A stretch of DNA of 64,000 nucleotides from Alphaproteobacteria bacterium (lineage in GTDB: Bacteria; Pseudomonadota; Alphaproteobacteria; Rickettsiales; UBA998), in NCBI GenBank assembly GCA_004293935.1, contig RDZH01000014.1, positions 22,237-86,236 of the forward strand, given 5' to 3'. The position numbers and the translations under genes are program-made. Shown one piece after another: positions 17,825-25,693 of the stretch. The notes below the pieces were generated by a model that was not told the origin of the DNA, did not search any database, and was given only the letters and a program-made list of their open reading frames with translations. The stretch's first letter is position 1. Each line of letters opens with the position of its first letter.

Positions 17825-18861
17825 AGTACCTCATGTTCTGATGATCGTTTAGGATGAATAAGTTGTGCGAGCTTCACGCTCTGACGATGCCAATCTTTGA
17901 TGGGAACGGCGGGGCATCCACCATAGGCTTTGCCACCCTCTAAATCATAGGTGACACCACTCTGACCTGCAATTTGTGCGCCTGCTCCGACATGCATATG
18001 CCCAGCAACACCGACTTGTCCGCCAAGTACGCAGCCATCCCCTAGTACGCTGCTACCTGCAACCCCTGCCTGCCCGACAATCACACAGCCACGACCAAGG
18101 CGAACATTATGGGCAATCTGTACAAGATTATCAATTTTTGTGCCTGCTCCGATGATGGTATCTGAATTAGCACCACGATCAATGCATGTGTTCGAGCCAA
18201 TCTCCACGCCATCTTCTATCAAGACGCGTCCAAGTTGCGGCACAGGAATATGCCCGCTGCGCGACAAGGCAAAGCCAAAGCCATCTTGCCCAACCTGCAC
18301 GCCACGATGCATCACTACGCCATTTCCTATAAGTGCATGAGAAATGCTGCATAATGCCCCAATATGGCAGCCATCACCGAGCATTACGCCTTGGCTTATG
18401 ACGCTGTTTGCGCCAATGATGCAGCCATTGCCGATCTCCACATGTGCCTCAATCACGACTCCTGCACCAATGGTGCAATCTGCGCCGATCTGCGCCGTAG
18501 GATCAATGATAGCGGAAGGATGGTGATCATGGCGTGCAGTTGGTGCGGGATAAAAGAGTTGGGCAATGCGGGCATAGCCACGGTAAGGATCGTCAGTGAG
18601 GAGTAGGCGCATCCCGTGCGGGGCGTGTGCTTGCGCGGAGGGGCGTATGATGCACGCCCCAGCCTTACTTACCTTGAATGCATGAAGAAATTTGCGGTTA
18701 TCGAAGAATGCAAGATCAGTGATTTCAGCGCGATCAAGTGGGGCGACATCATGCACCACATATTCCGCATCATCCGCACATGCGAGGGTTGCTCCGATAT
18801 GGTGCGCAAGATCTGCAAGAATCTTGGCATCTGTGCGATGAAAAAAACGAGGATCAGCCAT
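17821..18861 (-). CDS. lpxD: UDP-3-O-acylglucosamine N-acyltransferase
   Basis: LpxD adds the second acyl chain in lipid A synthesis. The 346-residue protein has the N-terminal uridine-binding domain (LADLAHHIGATLACADDAEY) and then a hexapeptide-repeat helix from about 110 to 320 (AIIDPTAQIGADCTIGAGVVI). The catalytic His lies in LVQIAHNVRLGRGCVIVGQAG, and the C-terminal GGKAYGGCPAVPIKDWHRQ follows the family. It sits 25 bases after skp. Confidence 0.97.
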   Translation of the reverse strand: MADPRFFHRTDAKILADLAHHIGATLACADDAEYVVHDVAPLDRAEITDLAFFDNRKFLHAFKVSKAGACIIRPSAQAHAPHGMRLLLTDDPYRGYARIAQLFYPAPTARHDHHPSAIIDPTAQIGADCTIGAGVVIEAHVEIGNGCIIGANSVISQGVMLGDGCHIGALCSISHALIGNGVVMHRGVQVGQDGFGFALSRSGHIPVPQLGRVLIEDGVEIGSNTCIDRGANSDTIIGAGTKIDNLVQIAHNVRLGRGCVIVGQAGVAGSSVLGDGCVLGGQVGVAGHMHVGAGAQIAGQSGVTYDLEGGKAYGGCPAVPIKDWHRQSVKLAQLIHPKRSSEHEVL

Positions 18862-18886
18862 TGATTATCAGTTCCAAGTTGCTTGC

Positions 18887-19417
18887 TTATCCGCCTACAT
18901 TCACATTCATGCTAGGAAGTTCTTTGTTTAATTGCTGCAATACATCATTGGTGATGTCTAATGATGGTTTGGTATAAAGCAGTTGCGTGGAAGGCGCGAC
19001 CATATCATAATTGCGCTCTTGCGACATTTTCGCGATGATCGTGATCACGCGTGTTTGGATTGTTCCAATCGATGCTTCAAACGCCTGACGTAATTTCATG
19101 CGCTTCGTACCCACATCTTTTTGGGCATTTGCTGCTTTTTCACGGAATGCTTGGACTTTTTCCTTGAATACATCCGCAGAGAGCAAACTGCGTTGTTTAA
19201 CAAGCTCTTGATCGCTTTTTTGCAATTCTGTTTCAGTTTTTTTCACCTGTGCTTGGAATTCTTTTAATTTGCTATCTAGTTGTAGTTTTGCACTTTTTGC
19301 GGCACTTGCTTCTGCCATAATGCGTTGCATATCCACTGTTGCCATGGTGAATGCGTTGGCGTTGCTTGCGCCCAAAAGTGCAACCAATGCGCATGTAATA
19401 CCGAATGTTCTGTTCAT
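18887..19417 (-). CDS. OmpH/Skp-family periplasmic chaperone
   Basis: The 176-residue product has a signal peptide (MNRTFGITCALVALLGASNA, cleaved after NANA), then the short beta segment ATVDMQRIM. A long charged coiled coil follows (residues about 40-120), which forms the tentacles of Skp trimers, and then the C-terminal return strand. Skp holds unfolded outer-membrane proteins in the periplasm. It heads the lipid A run as in most proteobacteria, but bamA, which usually lies just upstream, is missing; a divergent small lipoprotein gene is there instead. A strong sequence name is not possible because the family is diverse. Confidence 0.88.
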   Translation of the reverse strand: MNRTFGITCALVALLGASNANAFTMATVDMQRIMAEASAAKSAKLQLDSKLKEFQAQVKKTETELQKSDQELVKQRSLLSADVFKEKVQAFREKAANAQKDVGTKRMKLRQAFEASIGTIQTRVITIIAKMSQERNYDMVAPSTQLLYTKPSLDITNDVLQQLNKELPSMNVNVGG

Positions 19418-19561
19418 GTGCGTATCTCCTCTATGTCATGATAACTACTCGTGTAGCAAGTAATGGGATTTTTTTCTACAATAAAATGCGAACCATCATA
19501 GAATTTTTAGGACTATAGCGTATCATGGCAACAATATGATGCTCAGGAGGGCGATTTTTTT

Positions 19562-19762
19562 ATGGATAAAAGGATTCTACTTGCTTTATGCATAGGCAGC
19601 ACAATGATGCTGGGCGCATGTGACCATCATAATCAAGAAGGCTTGAAACCCGCAAGCGCAACGGATGTGAGTGCGGATCGGGGGCTTGTCCCTGCGATTA
19701 TACGTCAGATTGTGCCAAAAGGGGGTGTGGCGCATCGTCCAGCACGCGTGCTTCTTCTTTAA
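19562..19762 (+). CDS. small lipoprotein
   Basis: A 66-residue product with a lipoprotein signal (MDKRILLALCIGSTMMLGAC, lipobox LGAC). The short mature part starts DHHNQEG and is probably tethered to the outer membrane. AGGAGG lies about 11 bases before the ATG. It is divergent from skp. Its last 65 bases overlap, on the opposite strand, the 3' end of the Trm112-like gene. Small lipoproteins of this kind occur beside envelope genes, and I cannot assign a role. Confidence 0.6.
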   Translation: MDKRILLALCIGSTMMLGACDHHNQEGLKPASATDVSADRGLVPAIIRQIVPKGGVAHRPARVLLL

Positions 19763-19934
19763 GTAAGATAGGAATGCCGTTGCGAATGGGGTACGCTAAC
19801 TGTTGCGCAAGACTAATAAGTTCCTGTTTTTCCTTATCATAGATAAGCGATGTTTTGCTGATGGGGCAGACAAGCAGACTAAGTAATTCCTCGTTGAATG
19901 CGAGGTTAGGGCGTGGCGTGGAGCTATCAGACAT
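19698..19934 (-). CDS. Trm112-family protein
   Basis: The 78-residue product has the Trm112 outline: LAFNEELLSLLVCPISKTSL, a YDKEKQELISLAQQLAYPI strand pair, then RNGIPILLKEEARVL. Bacterial members are small zinc-ribbon-like proteins of uncertain role; the eukaryotic and archaeal relatives activate methyltransferases. Only one Cys (in LVCPI) of the zinc-binding set is present, as is common in bacteria. The start at 19934 has GAGGAA about nine bases upstream. The gene's 3' end overlaps the convergent lipoprotein gene. Confidence 0.85.
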   Translation of the reverse strand: MSDSSTPRPNLAFNEELLSLLVCPISKTSLIYDKEKQELISLAQQLAYPIRNGIPILLKEEARVLDDAPHPLLAQSDV

Positions 19935-20040
19935 AAAAAATTTCCTCAAGGTGTTTTTTCTTCTTGCAATTTAGCATAAACACGCTATTATCCGCAACCT
20001 AAACATAACGCAAAAAAAATACATAATGCGTTAGGCAAAT

Positions 20041-20115
20041 GCGGGTGTAGCTCAGGGGTAGAGCGCAACCTTGCCAAGGTTGAAGTCGAGAGTTCGAATC
20101 TCTTCACCCGCTCCA
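20041..20115 (+). tRNA. tRNA-Gly (anticodon GCC)
   Basis: Acceptor GCGGGTG (20041-20047) pairs perfectly with CACCCGC (20105-20111). The D-arm is AGCTCAGGGGTAGAGC. The anticodon arm CAACC/GGTTG carries TTGCCAA with anticodon GCC at 20073-20075. The T-arm holds GTTCGAATC, and CCA is encoded at 20113-20115. Confidence 0.97.
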
Positions 20116-20183
20116 TTTTTTCAAATAAAATATAGGTGAGAGTTTTGAGTAACTCTCAATTTTTGTTATGCCAGTGATAAGCT

Positions 20184-20237
20184 GGTATCCATAAGCTACT
20201 ATTAGTACTGGATGCCTGCCCTTACGCAGCAATGACG
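20184..20237 (+). repeat. short dispersed palindromic repeat (CTGGAT...AATGACG family)
   Basis: GGTATCCATAAGCTACT and CTGGATGCCTGCC...GCAGCAATGACG closely match the sequence at 53718-53769. Shorter relatives lie at 39438-39464 and 55835-55865. The CCTGC/GCAG core is palindromic. This type of element (a mirrored CTGGAT.CC...GG.ATGAC word) is common in proteobacterial intergenic DNA. Here it directly follows the broken end of lepA. Confidence 0.75.
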
Positions 20238-20264
20238 GACTTTTTTGTCAAACGACTATATCAG

Positions 20265-20837
20265 CTAGAGAACGCGTGGAGCGGGAAGGCGGGTGACAAT
20301 CGCTTCGAGTACTTCGGCAATGCCAATACCTGTTTTAGCAGAAATGAGTAAGGCATCGGAGGCATCAATGCCGATCACTTCTTCAATTTGTGCTTTGATA
20401 CGCTCAGGGTCTGCAGCAGGAAGATCGATTTTATTCAAGACGGGAATGATTTCATGGTTGGCATCAATGGCTTGATAGACGTTCGCTAATGTTTGCGCTT
20501 CCACCCCTTGCGATGCATCCACCACCAAAAGTGATCCCTCACAAGCTGCCAAACAACGGCTTACTTCATAAGAAAAATCCACATGCCCCGGAGTGTCCAT
20601 AAGGTTGAGAATATAGGTTTCGCCGTCCTTAGCGTGATAGGTCAAGCGGACTGTTTGTGATTTGATGGTGATACCACGTTCGCGTTCAATATCCATGCTG
20701 TCAAGTAGCTGATCGTGCATGTCGCGTGCATCAATCGCACCGCAATGTTGAATGAGGCGATCCGCAAGGGTTGATTTGCCATGATCAATATGGGCAACAA
20801 TCGAAAAATTACGTATGCGGTGCAGTGGAGTGGGCAT
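20265..20837 (-). pseudogene. lepA: lepA fragment: only the GTPase domain of elongation factor 4
   Basis: The frame from 20837 encodes a clean LepA N-terminus: [20 protein letters not shown] (G1), GITIKSQTV (G2), [10 protein letters not shown] (G3), PVLNKIDLP (G4) and LLISAKTG (G5). It stops after 190 residues at TRLPAPRVL, where intact LepA (about 600 residues) continues into domains II, III, IV and the tRNA-binding tail. No continuation is found downstream in any frame; the next sequence is a palindromic repeat and tRNA-Gly. AAGGAA before the ATG shows the 5' end is intact. A double-hairpin repeat lies directly upstream. Either the gene was cut by a rearrangement, or the G domain alone survives. 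Confidence 0.85.
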
Positions 20838-20902
20838 AATGTTCCTTATTCTGTGGGGCGTTGTGGTATCGCAAAATTGCGAAGCACACACAATACATTA
20901 TA

Positions 20903-21021
20903 TATACCCATTTCACTTCAAGGAGTTGAGTCTGTCAAGTGAAATGAAGGGTATATCTTATTAAAAAATACTCATCGTTTTCACATGTTGATACTACGCA
21001 TCTTCATGTGCGATGAGTATA
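20903..21021 (+). repeat. double-hairpin MITE-like repeat, copy B
   Basis: A full 119-bp copy: TATACCCATTTCACTTCAAGG, the complementary arm ending AAGGGTATAT, the spacer CTTATTAAAAA, then ATACTCATCG...CGATGAGTATA. It lies between the truncated lepA (minus) and a pseudopilin gene (plus), so it forms part of both 5' regions. Confidence 0.9.
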
Positions 21022-21122
21022 ACAGGATTTGAGAGGAGGTAAAGCATAAAATTATATTTAACCTTATTTAACCTAAGTCCTATATGATAGGAGGTGGTAT
21101 TAACCATCAATGGAACTGCTTT

Positions 21123-21944
21123 ATGGATCATATTTCCAAGCCACAACATCATCGTGAAGGCTTTTCTCTCATAGAATTAGCAATCGTTTTGACTATTTTA
21201 GGCATCATCGCAGGTGGGGTTTTGACAGGGCGACATCTTATTCGTAGCGCGCAACTACGCACGATTATTACGGAAAAAGATCGTCTGCAATCCGCAGTAA
21301 ACACCTTTGAGGAAAAATTTGATGCTCTACCCGGAGATTTTGCGGGTGCAGTGGCGTTATGGGGCGTTATGCCGACAGGGGCGTGCCAGATTGGTTATGG
21401 GACAGGAGCGCGTGATGCCACGGGTACACAAACCTGCAATGGTGATGGTAATGGCGATATATGGTTTCCGCATTCAGTTGGAAATAATGCGGAAGGCGTG
21501 TTGTTTTGGCAGCATTTGAGTAATGCTGGGCTGTGGGAAGGACGTTATAGCGGTGTATTTAGTGGGTGGGGAGCAGCAGGATCATTTTATTTTAGCAAAT
21601 TTGGGGAAAGTACCTATGTGATTCCCCATCATTATCGCGTTTCTTATCCTGGGGGAATTATACCGCGATCAGATTTAATATCATTTGAAGGGGAATATGG
21701 GCATACGATGGTGTATAAGTCGAATGACAACACGTACAATGTTTTGCTTCCCGAGGAAGCCTACAATATTGATAGAAAAATGGATGATGGATTGCCGGGT
21801 ATTGGCATGGTGGTGACGCGAGAACGCGATGGCGCGCTATGCAATACGCTTCCCGCGAGCAGTTCCACGGCAGCAGAGCTTTATACCTATAACAGAGCGC
21901 ATGATCAACGTGCGTGCGAGATAGAATTTAAGAATATGTGGTGA
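21123..21944 (+). CDS. type II secretion / type IV pilin-like protein (pseudopilin), copy 1
   Basis: The 273-residue product has a class III prepilin signal, EGFSLIELAIVLTILGIIAGG, with cleavage expected between Gly and Phe and Glu5 conserved, followed by one membrane helix. The globular part carries LPGDFAGAVALWG, a CNGDGNGDIW segment, WQHLSNAGLWEGRYSG and a DDGLPGIGMV end region, plus paired Cys. The gene at 54982-55770 shares all of these. The start is uncertain: ATG 21123 has no good ribosome binding site. A strong AGGAGGTGG at 21089-21097 precedes an in-frame ATT at 21099. The prepilin peptidase and assembly genes are not nearby. Confidence 0.85.
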   Translation: MDHISKPQHHREGFSLIELAIVLTILGIIAGGVLTGRHLIRSAQLRTIITEKDRLQSAVNTFEEKFDALPGDFAGAVALWGVMPTGACQIGYGTGARDATGTQTCNGDGNGDIWFPHSVGNNAEGVLFWQHLSNAGLWEGRYSGVFSGWGAAGSFYFSKFGESTYVIPHHYRVSYPGGIIPRSDLISFEGEYGHTMVYKSNDNTYNVLLPEEAYNIDRKMDDGLPGIGMVVTRERDGALCNTLPASSSTAAELYTYNRAHDQRACEIEFKNMW

Positions 21945-21947
21945 TGA

Positions 21948-22892
21948 TTATCGACGTGAGGGATGTGCGCGCATCAGCGCAATGCGAGCATAGCTATATA
22001 AACCATAGAGGGTGCTTGTCGCAAGTAAGGTAGAGCCGATGACGGGAATGATGATACAAGAAGCATAGACTGCAAAGAAAATCAAGTTAGTGCGCGGTAG
22101 GTGAAAGCGTTTGATGGCATTATGGAGGGCAGCTATGCCCGAACAAGTATAAGGAATCAACAGAATAATCCCCGCAATACGGGCAGAATGAGCGAAAGCC
22201 CCCGTCATTTCTGCACCACAAAACCATACAAGCAGCAATAAAATAAAGATAGGATGCGCAGGCACATAGGGCGTGAGATGCACCGATGGGCGCGGGGATG
22301 CAGAAAAGCATTGGATGATTTGATGTGCAAGCCCTGCCGCTAAGATAAGCATCACGACATAATGACACCATAGGGATGAAATCAGAATTTCTTGCAGCAT
22401 TTCTTTGGAAAATTTATAATCAGGAAATTCTTTTTGTATTTGTTCGATAAGGAGGGGAATATCTGAGAGGTAACTTTGCTCTAGCATAAAAGGAAAAGCA
22501 TGTTCCGACATGCCCAGTGCAAGATAAAAAAGTGCGGTATACATGCACGCTAAGGTAAGGGCGTATCCTAAGGGTGTCCAATGAAGTAATTTGCGTTCAG
22601 GGTCTATGGCAACCATCATCAGGGAACGAAAAAAGATAATGGCAGGAATGATTTGTGCGGTGCAATGCGCGAGGGCGTGCATAGGTGACCATAAGAACAA
22701 TAAGGTAATAGAAGCCATCACTCCCGCCGTGATTGCGCCATGGTGACTATAACGCATGGTGGCAAGGGCAAAAACGAGGATAGGGAGAAACGGCACAGTG
22801 ATACCATAAATCCAGCCTTGTACCTCAGCATGATAAAGAAGTGCTGCTAACAGACCAGCACCAAGAGCAGGAATAGGAATAACAATCATCAT
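21948..22892 (-). CDS. polytopic membrane protein, possibly DUF2232 family
   Basis: A 314-residue protein with about eight hydrophobic segments. The N-terminal pairs (GAGLLAALLYHAEV, PFLPILVFALATMRY, AITAGVMASITLLFLW) and a central amphipathic stretch (IEQIQKEFPDYKFSKEMLQEIL) resemble DUF2232/YybS-type membrane proteins found in alphaproteobacteria. In other genomes that family neighbours rpsR-rplI, but no such genes are here. It is convergent with the pseudopilin gene, with three bases between the stops. Function unknown; the family call is tentative. Confidence 0.65.
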   Translation of the reverse strand: MMIVIPIPALGAGLLAALLYHAEVQGWIYGITVPFLPILVFALATMRYSHHGAITAGVMASITLLFLWSPMHALAHCTAQIIPAIIFFRSLMMVAIDPERKLLHWTPLGYALTLACMYTALFYLALGMSEHAFPFMLEQSYLSDIPLLIEQIQKEFPDYKFSKEMLQEILISSLWCHYVVMLILAAGLAHQIIQCFSASPRPSVHLTPYVPAHPIFILLLLVWFCGAEMTGAFAHSARIAGIILLIPYTCSGIAALHNAIKRFHLPRTNLIFFAVYASCIIIPVIGSTLLATSTLYGLYSYARIALMRAHPSRR

Positions 22893-22934
22893 AGAGCGAC
22901 TATAGAATAGTCGGTAAAAAAATACAATTTATTT

Positions 22935-23498
22935 TTAACGCTTGTTCAGCACGCCACATGCAATGCGCGCCCCTGCATTGCCCGCAGGTTGGGATTGATA
23001 ATCATCTTTTTGGGCATGAAGAATGACTGCTGCACCGTCCTCATCCAAAAATGTCGCCAATGTTTGATGGGGCAAGAAAAAATCGACTCGCGCTGTACCA
23101 TCTTTATGCACCCAAATATTAGGCATATCACCACTATGATAGCCATCCTTCACCAAAAATCCATGCGATGTGATGTGCTGATGGTCTTTGTGCGGTTGTT
23201 GTGAGGCGTGCGCCCCCGCATCTGCAAAATCACCCTGAGCGCATAGACCTTGTGCATGAATATGGATGCCATGCCAGCCAGCAGGAGTATGTTCTACATG
23301 GATCTGTGCTAAAATACCGTTGGGTGTTTCCCTAAGGGATAATGTTCCCAGCTCTTTTTTTGCCTGATCCATAAGGGTTGCAGAAGCAGAAGCGAGCGGA
23401 TGTGATGCGTGCTTATCATGCTCATCGCACGCCTTAGCATGGGTAAGAGGGATGGTGCTAAAGATGAGGGAGCAGAAAATGAGGGATGAAGAACGCAT
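22935..23498 (-). CDS. sodC: periplasmic Cu,Zn superoxide dismutase
   Basis: The 187-residue product has a signal peptide (MRSSSLIFCSLIFSTIPLTHA) and the SodC fold. Copper ligands are in GIHIHAQGLC and in VILHAQKDDY; the bridging His is in DAGAHASQ. Zinc ligands are His in HKDHQHITSHG and HSGDMPN plus the Asp of GDMPN. The end reads PAGNAGARIACGVL, with the structural disulfide Cys pair (GLC and ACG). It removes superoxide in the periplasm. A His-rich stretch after the signal (CDEHDKHASH) resembles the metal-loading N-termini of some SodC proteins. AGAH replaces the usual AGGH, but all ligands are kept. Confidence 0.95.
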   Translation of the reverse strand: MRSSSLIFCSLIFSTIPLTHAKACDEHDKHASHPLASASATLMDQAKKELGTLSLRETPNGILAQIHVEHTPAGWHGIHIHAQGLCAQGDFADAGAHASQQPHKDHQHITSHGFLVKDGYHSGDMPNIWVHKDGTARVDFFLPHQTLATFLDEDGAAVILHAQKDDYQSQPAGNAGARIACGVLNKR

Positions 23499-23522
23499 AA
23501 GCTATCCTTGGGCGTGCAAATT

Positions 23523-24338
23523 TTAAGAACGATAGGATGGGCTGAGTAATTTTAATGTATTGGAAGATTGCGGCGTGGTGCGCACCTGATCCAATAAATG
23601 CTCTTGTTCTTGTTTGAGTTTTTCTTGTTCGTCGCGCAATTTTGCAATCGCTTCATGTTCTTGTTTCAGAAAATCGCGTTGATTGATTAATTCACGACGT
23701 TCTTGCTCTTTCTCATTGCGAATAAAAACATCTTCAAGAGCTAAAATCTGAATAGCAACATCGCGCATACGCACGCGTACTTTTTCAATTTGCCCATCAA
23801 TCACATAATAAGCCGTGATGGCAGGAATCGCTACGACAAGTCCGCCTACGGTTGTGATCAATGCTTCCCATATCCCACCTGCAAGAATCGCAGGATCAAC
23901 ACGCCCATTTCCTTCGCTAAGTTTTGCAAAGACGGTGATCATGCCTGTCACTGTTCCAAGCAAACCGAGAAGCGGTGAGGTATTGGCAACCAATTCTAAG
24001 CCACGCATATGCGTTTCTAATACTTGGATTTCAGCAGCACCAATGCGCGCAATCTCCGATTCACGGCTTTTGATGGACATATCACGATTAAGTACGCAAC
24101 GAATCGCTGTGCGCATAATGCGTGCAACAGGACCAGTAGTTTTCTCAAGCATCTGTTCCGCATCGGTATATTCACCTTGCTTCACATGCTGCATTACGGG
24201 TTCAATAAATCCAGTTTTATTCGCCCCAGAGGAGTTGAATTGCACGATTTTATAAAAAATCACTGCCAATGCATAGATGGAAATAAGCGCAAGGACGAAC
24301 ATGATAGGGCCGCCTTTAACTAAAATATCTAATCCCAT
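23523..24338 (-). CDS. MotA/TolQ/ExbB proton channel family protein
   Basis: The 271-residue product has the three-helix plan of ExbB/TolQ. Helix 1 is at residues 10-32 (GGPIMFVLALISIYALAVIFYKI) and a cytoplasmic loop with LETHMRGLELVANTSPLLGLLGTVTGMI follows. The last helix is GGLVVAIPAITAYYVI, with the family's conserved Gly/Pro pattern. A coiled coil of about 60 residues rich in Glu, Gln and Lys follows, unusual for ExbB. The start at 24338 has AGGAG upstream. No ExbD/TolR partner is adjacent; sodC follows and a TPR gene precedes it. It may energise an outer-membrane receptor or a gliding or Tol-like system. Confidence 0.88.
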   Translation of the reverse strand: MGLDILVKGGPIMFVLALISIYALAVIFYKIVQFNSSGANKTGFIEPVMQHVKQGEYTDAEQMLEKTTGPVARIMRTAIRCVLNRDMSIKSRESEIARIGAAEIQVLETHMRGLELVANTSPLLGLLGTVTGMITVFAKLSEGNGRVDPAILAGGIWEALITTVGGLVVAIPAITAYYVIDGQIEKVRVRMRDVAIQILALEDVFIRNEKEQERRELINQRDFLKQEHEAIAKLRDEQEKLKQEQEHLLDQVRTTPQSSNTLKLLSPSYRS

Positions 24339-24409
24339 ACGGGGTACTCCTAATAAAAATAATAAGGGGTGTAACTTAGCCTGATTTTGATCATAAATCC
24401 ATAAAAAAG

Positions 24410-25258
24410 TCACAGCTTCAAGGCTTTTTGCGCCTCGAAAAGAAATAGTTTCGCTTCACGATGGTGAATATCAATATCGCACGCTCGCACCGCATCCATA
24501 TAGGCAAGGGCTGCTTCTTGTTGCGCCAACCAACAACGACCGCGTTCAAGATAATGCAGCGATGCACCATAATGATAATGTTTATGGGTGATTGCCATGC
24601 ATGTGAGTCCGTGTTGGATGGCAGAGAATGCCGCCTCCCATGCGCCTTCATAGGCATAGGTGAGGCTACGATATAACCAGCCTGATGCGCATAAAACTGC
24701 GTCAGATAAAGTTGCGCTGATTTCTTGCATAGCCTCAAAGTCATGTTCTTGATAGGCATGTACCCATGCATCGTGGGTGTGATGATAGGCTGTCATGGGC
24801 AGGGATAATGCCATGTTGCGGGTGAGCTGCTGCCATTTATCGTGATAAGCAGCAAAAGGCGTGTGGTACGCGTGAAAGGATGGTGCATTATGCCATCCAT
24901 CACGCTGGAGCGCGAGGGCAGGGCTATGTTGATGATCTTGAAAGATGGCTTTGGTTAAGGCACTATGTGCTTCATCATCCCGCTTGAGTGCGTGCAAGAT
25001 GATAGCTTCGTGATAATGCAACGCTGCGTGATCAAAATGAATGATGGGATGATAGCGATGCGCAATGTCAATGGCGCGACTATACGCATCAATCGCGGCA
25101 TCAAGATTCCCGTGTGCCTCACAATGATGGGCATAACGATGCCAACCATCACCATGCCATGGTTCATGCTGCAACCAGATAGGAAAATCATCTAGTGCGT
25201 TAGGAAATGTGGGGATAAGACCATAAATCCACCCCATATCCGAATGTTGCCGTGTCAT
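24410..25258 (-). CDS. histidine-rich TPR-like protein
   Basis: A 282-residue protein with helical repeats that fit tetratricopeptide units. Examples are WHRYAHHCEAHGNLDAAIDAYSRAIDIAHR, then LHYHEAIILHALKRDDEAHSALTKAIF, and near the C-terminus YLERGRCWLAQQEAALAYMDAV. By my count 33 of 282 residues are His, clustered in AYHHTH, KHYHYG and DIHHRE-like patches, so metal binding is possible. No signal peptide is seen. It is between MAPEG and ExbB genes on the same strand and may share their transcript. Function unknown. Confidence 0.7.
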   Translation of the reverse strand: MTRQHSDMGWIYGLIPTFPNALDDFPIWLQHEPWHGDGWHRYAHHCEAHGNLDAAIDAYSRAIDIAHRYHPIIHFDHAALHYHEAIILHALKRDDEAHSALTKAIFQDHQHSPALALQRDGWHNAPSFHAYHTPFAAYHDKWQQLTRNMALSLPMTAYHHTHDAWVHAYQEHDFEAMQEISATLSDAVLCASGWLYRSLTYAYEGAWEAAFSAIQHGLTCMAITHKHYHYGASLHYLERGRCWLAQQEAALAYMDAVRACDIDIHHREAKLFLFEAQKALKL

Positions 25259-25264
25259 GGCATT

Positions 25265-25693
25265 CTACCCGATAAAAGTGCGCCATAAGCACATAAGGCT
25301 TAGAAGTGCAAGCGGTGCAAAGGTGCAGAACATGCCCCCTTGACGCACGGTGATGTTCATGGCAGTGCCACGCGCAACAGAAGCAGGTTCAATGACCAAT
25401 AAACTGAACGCATGAGCAATACGCCCGCACAGCATCATAGAGGCAAGTAGGTGAAGCATCCAACTTGGTGCTGCGTTCGTCAGTTCTGCCAAGACGAGCA
25501 AGAGCAAAAAGATCGGCATATATTCTGTGAAGTTGCCCTGTACGCGTATCGCACGGCTTAATTCTTGTGATCCACCATCCAGTAACACAACGCCATGTTT
25601 GACGCGAAACTTAATGACAATCACCGACAAGACTAAGAGCATGATGCCACTTAGTCCCGTATAGAGTAGAGAGACGGATAATATAGGGAACAT
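25265..25693 (-). CDS. MAPEG family membrane protein
   Basis: A 142-residue protein with four membrane helices and the MAPEG signature: VIKFRVKHGVVLLDGGSQELSRAIRVQGNFTEYMPIFLLLL, with the conserved R..GNF.EY. and a following LHLLASMMLCGRIAHAF. Bacterial MAPEG proteins relate to microsomal glutathione transferases. It begins directly at the end of leuB. It differs from the eicosanoid enzymes and its substrate is unknown. Confidence 0.88.
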   Translation of the reverse strand: MFPILSVSLLYTGLSGIMLLVLSVIVIKFRVKHGVVLLDGGSQELSRAIRVQGNFTEYMPIFLLLLVLAELTNAAPSWMLHLLASMMLCGRIAHAFSLLVIEPASVARGTAMNITVRQGGMFCTFAPLALLSLMCLWRTFIG

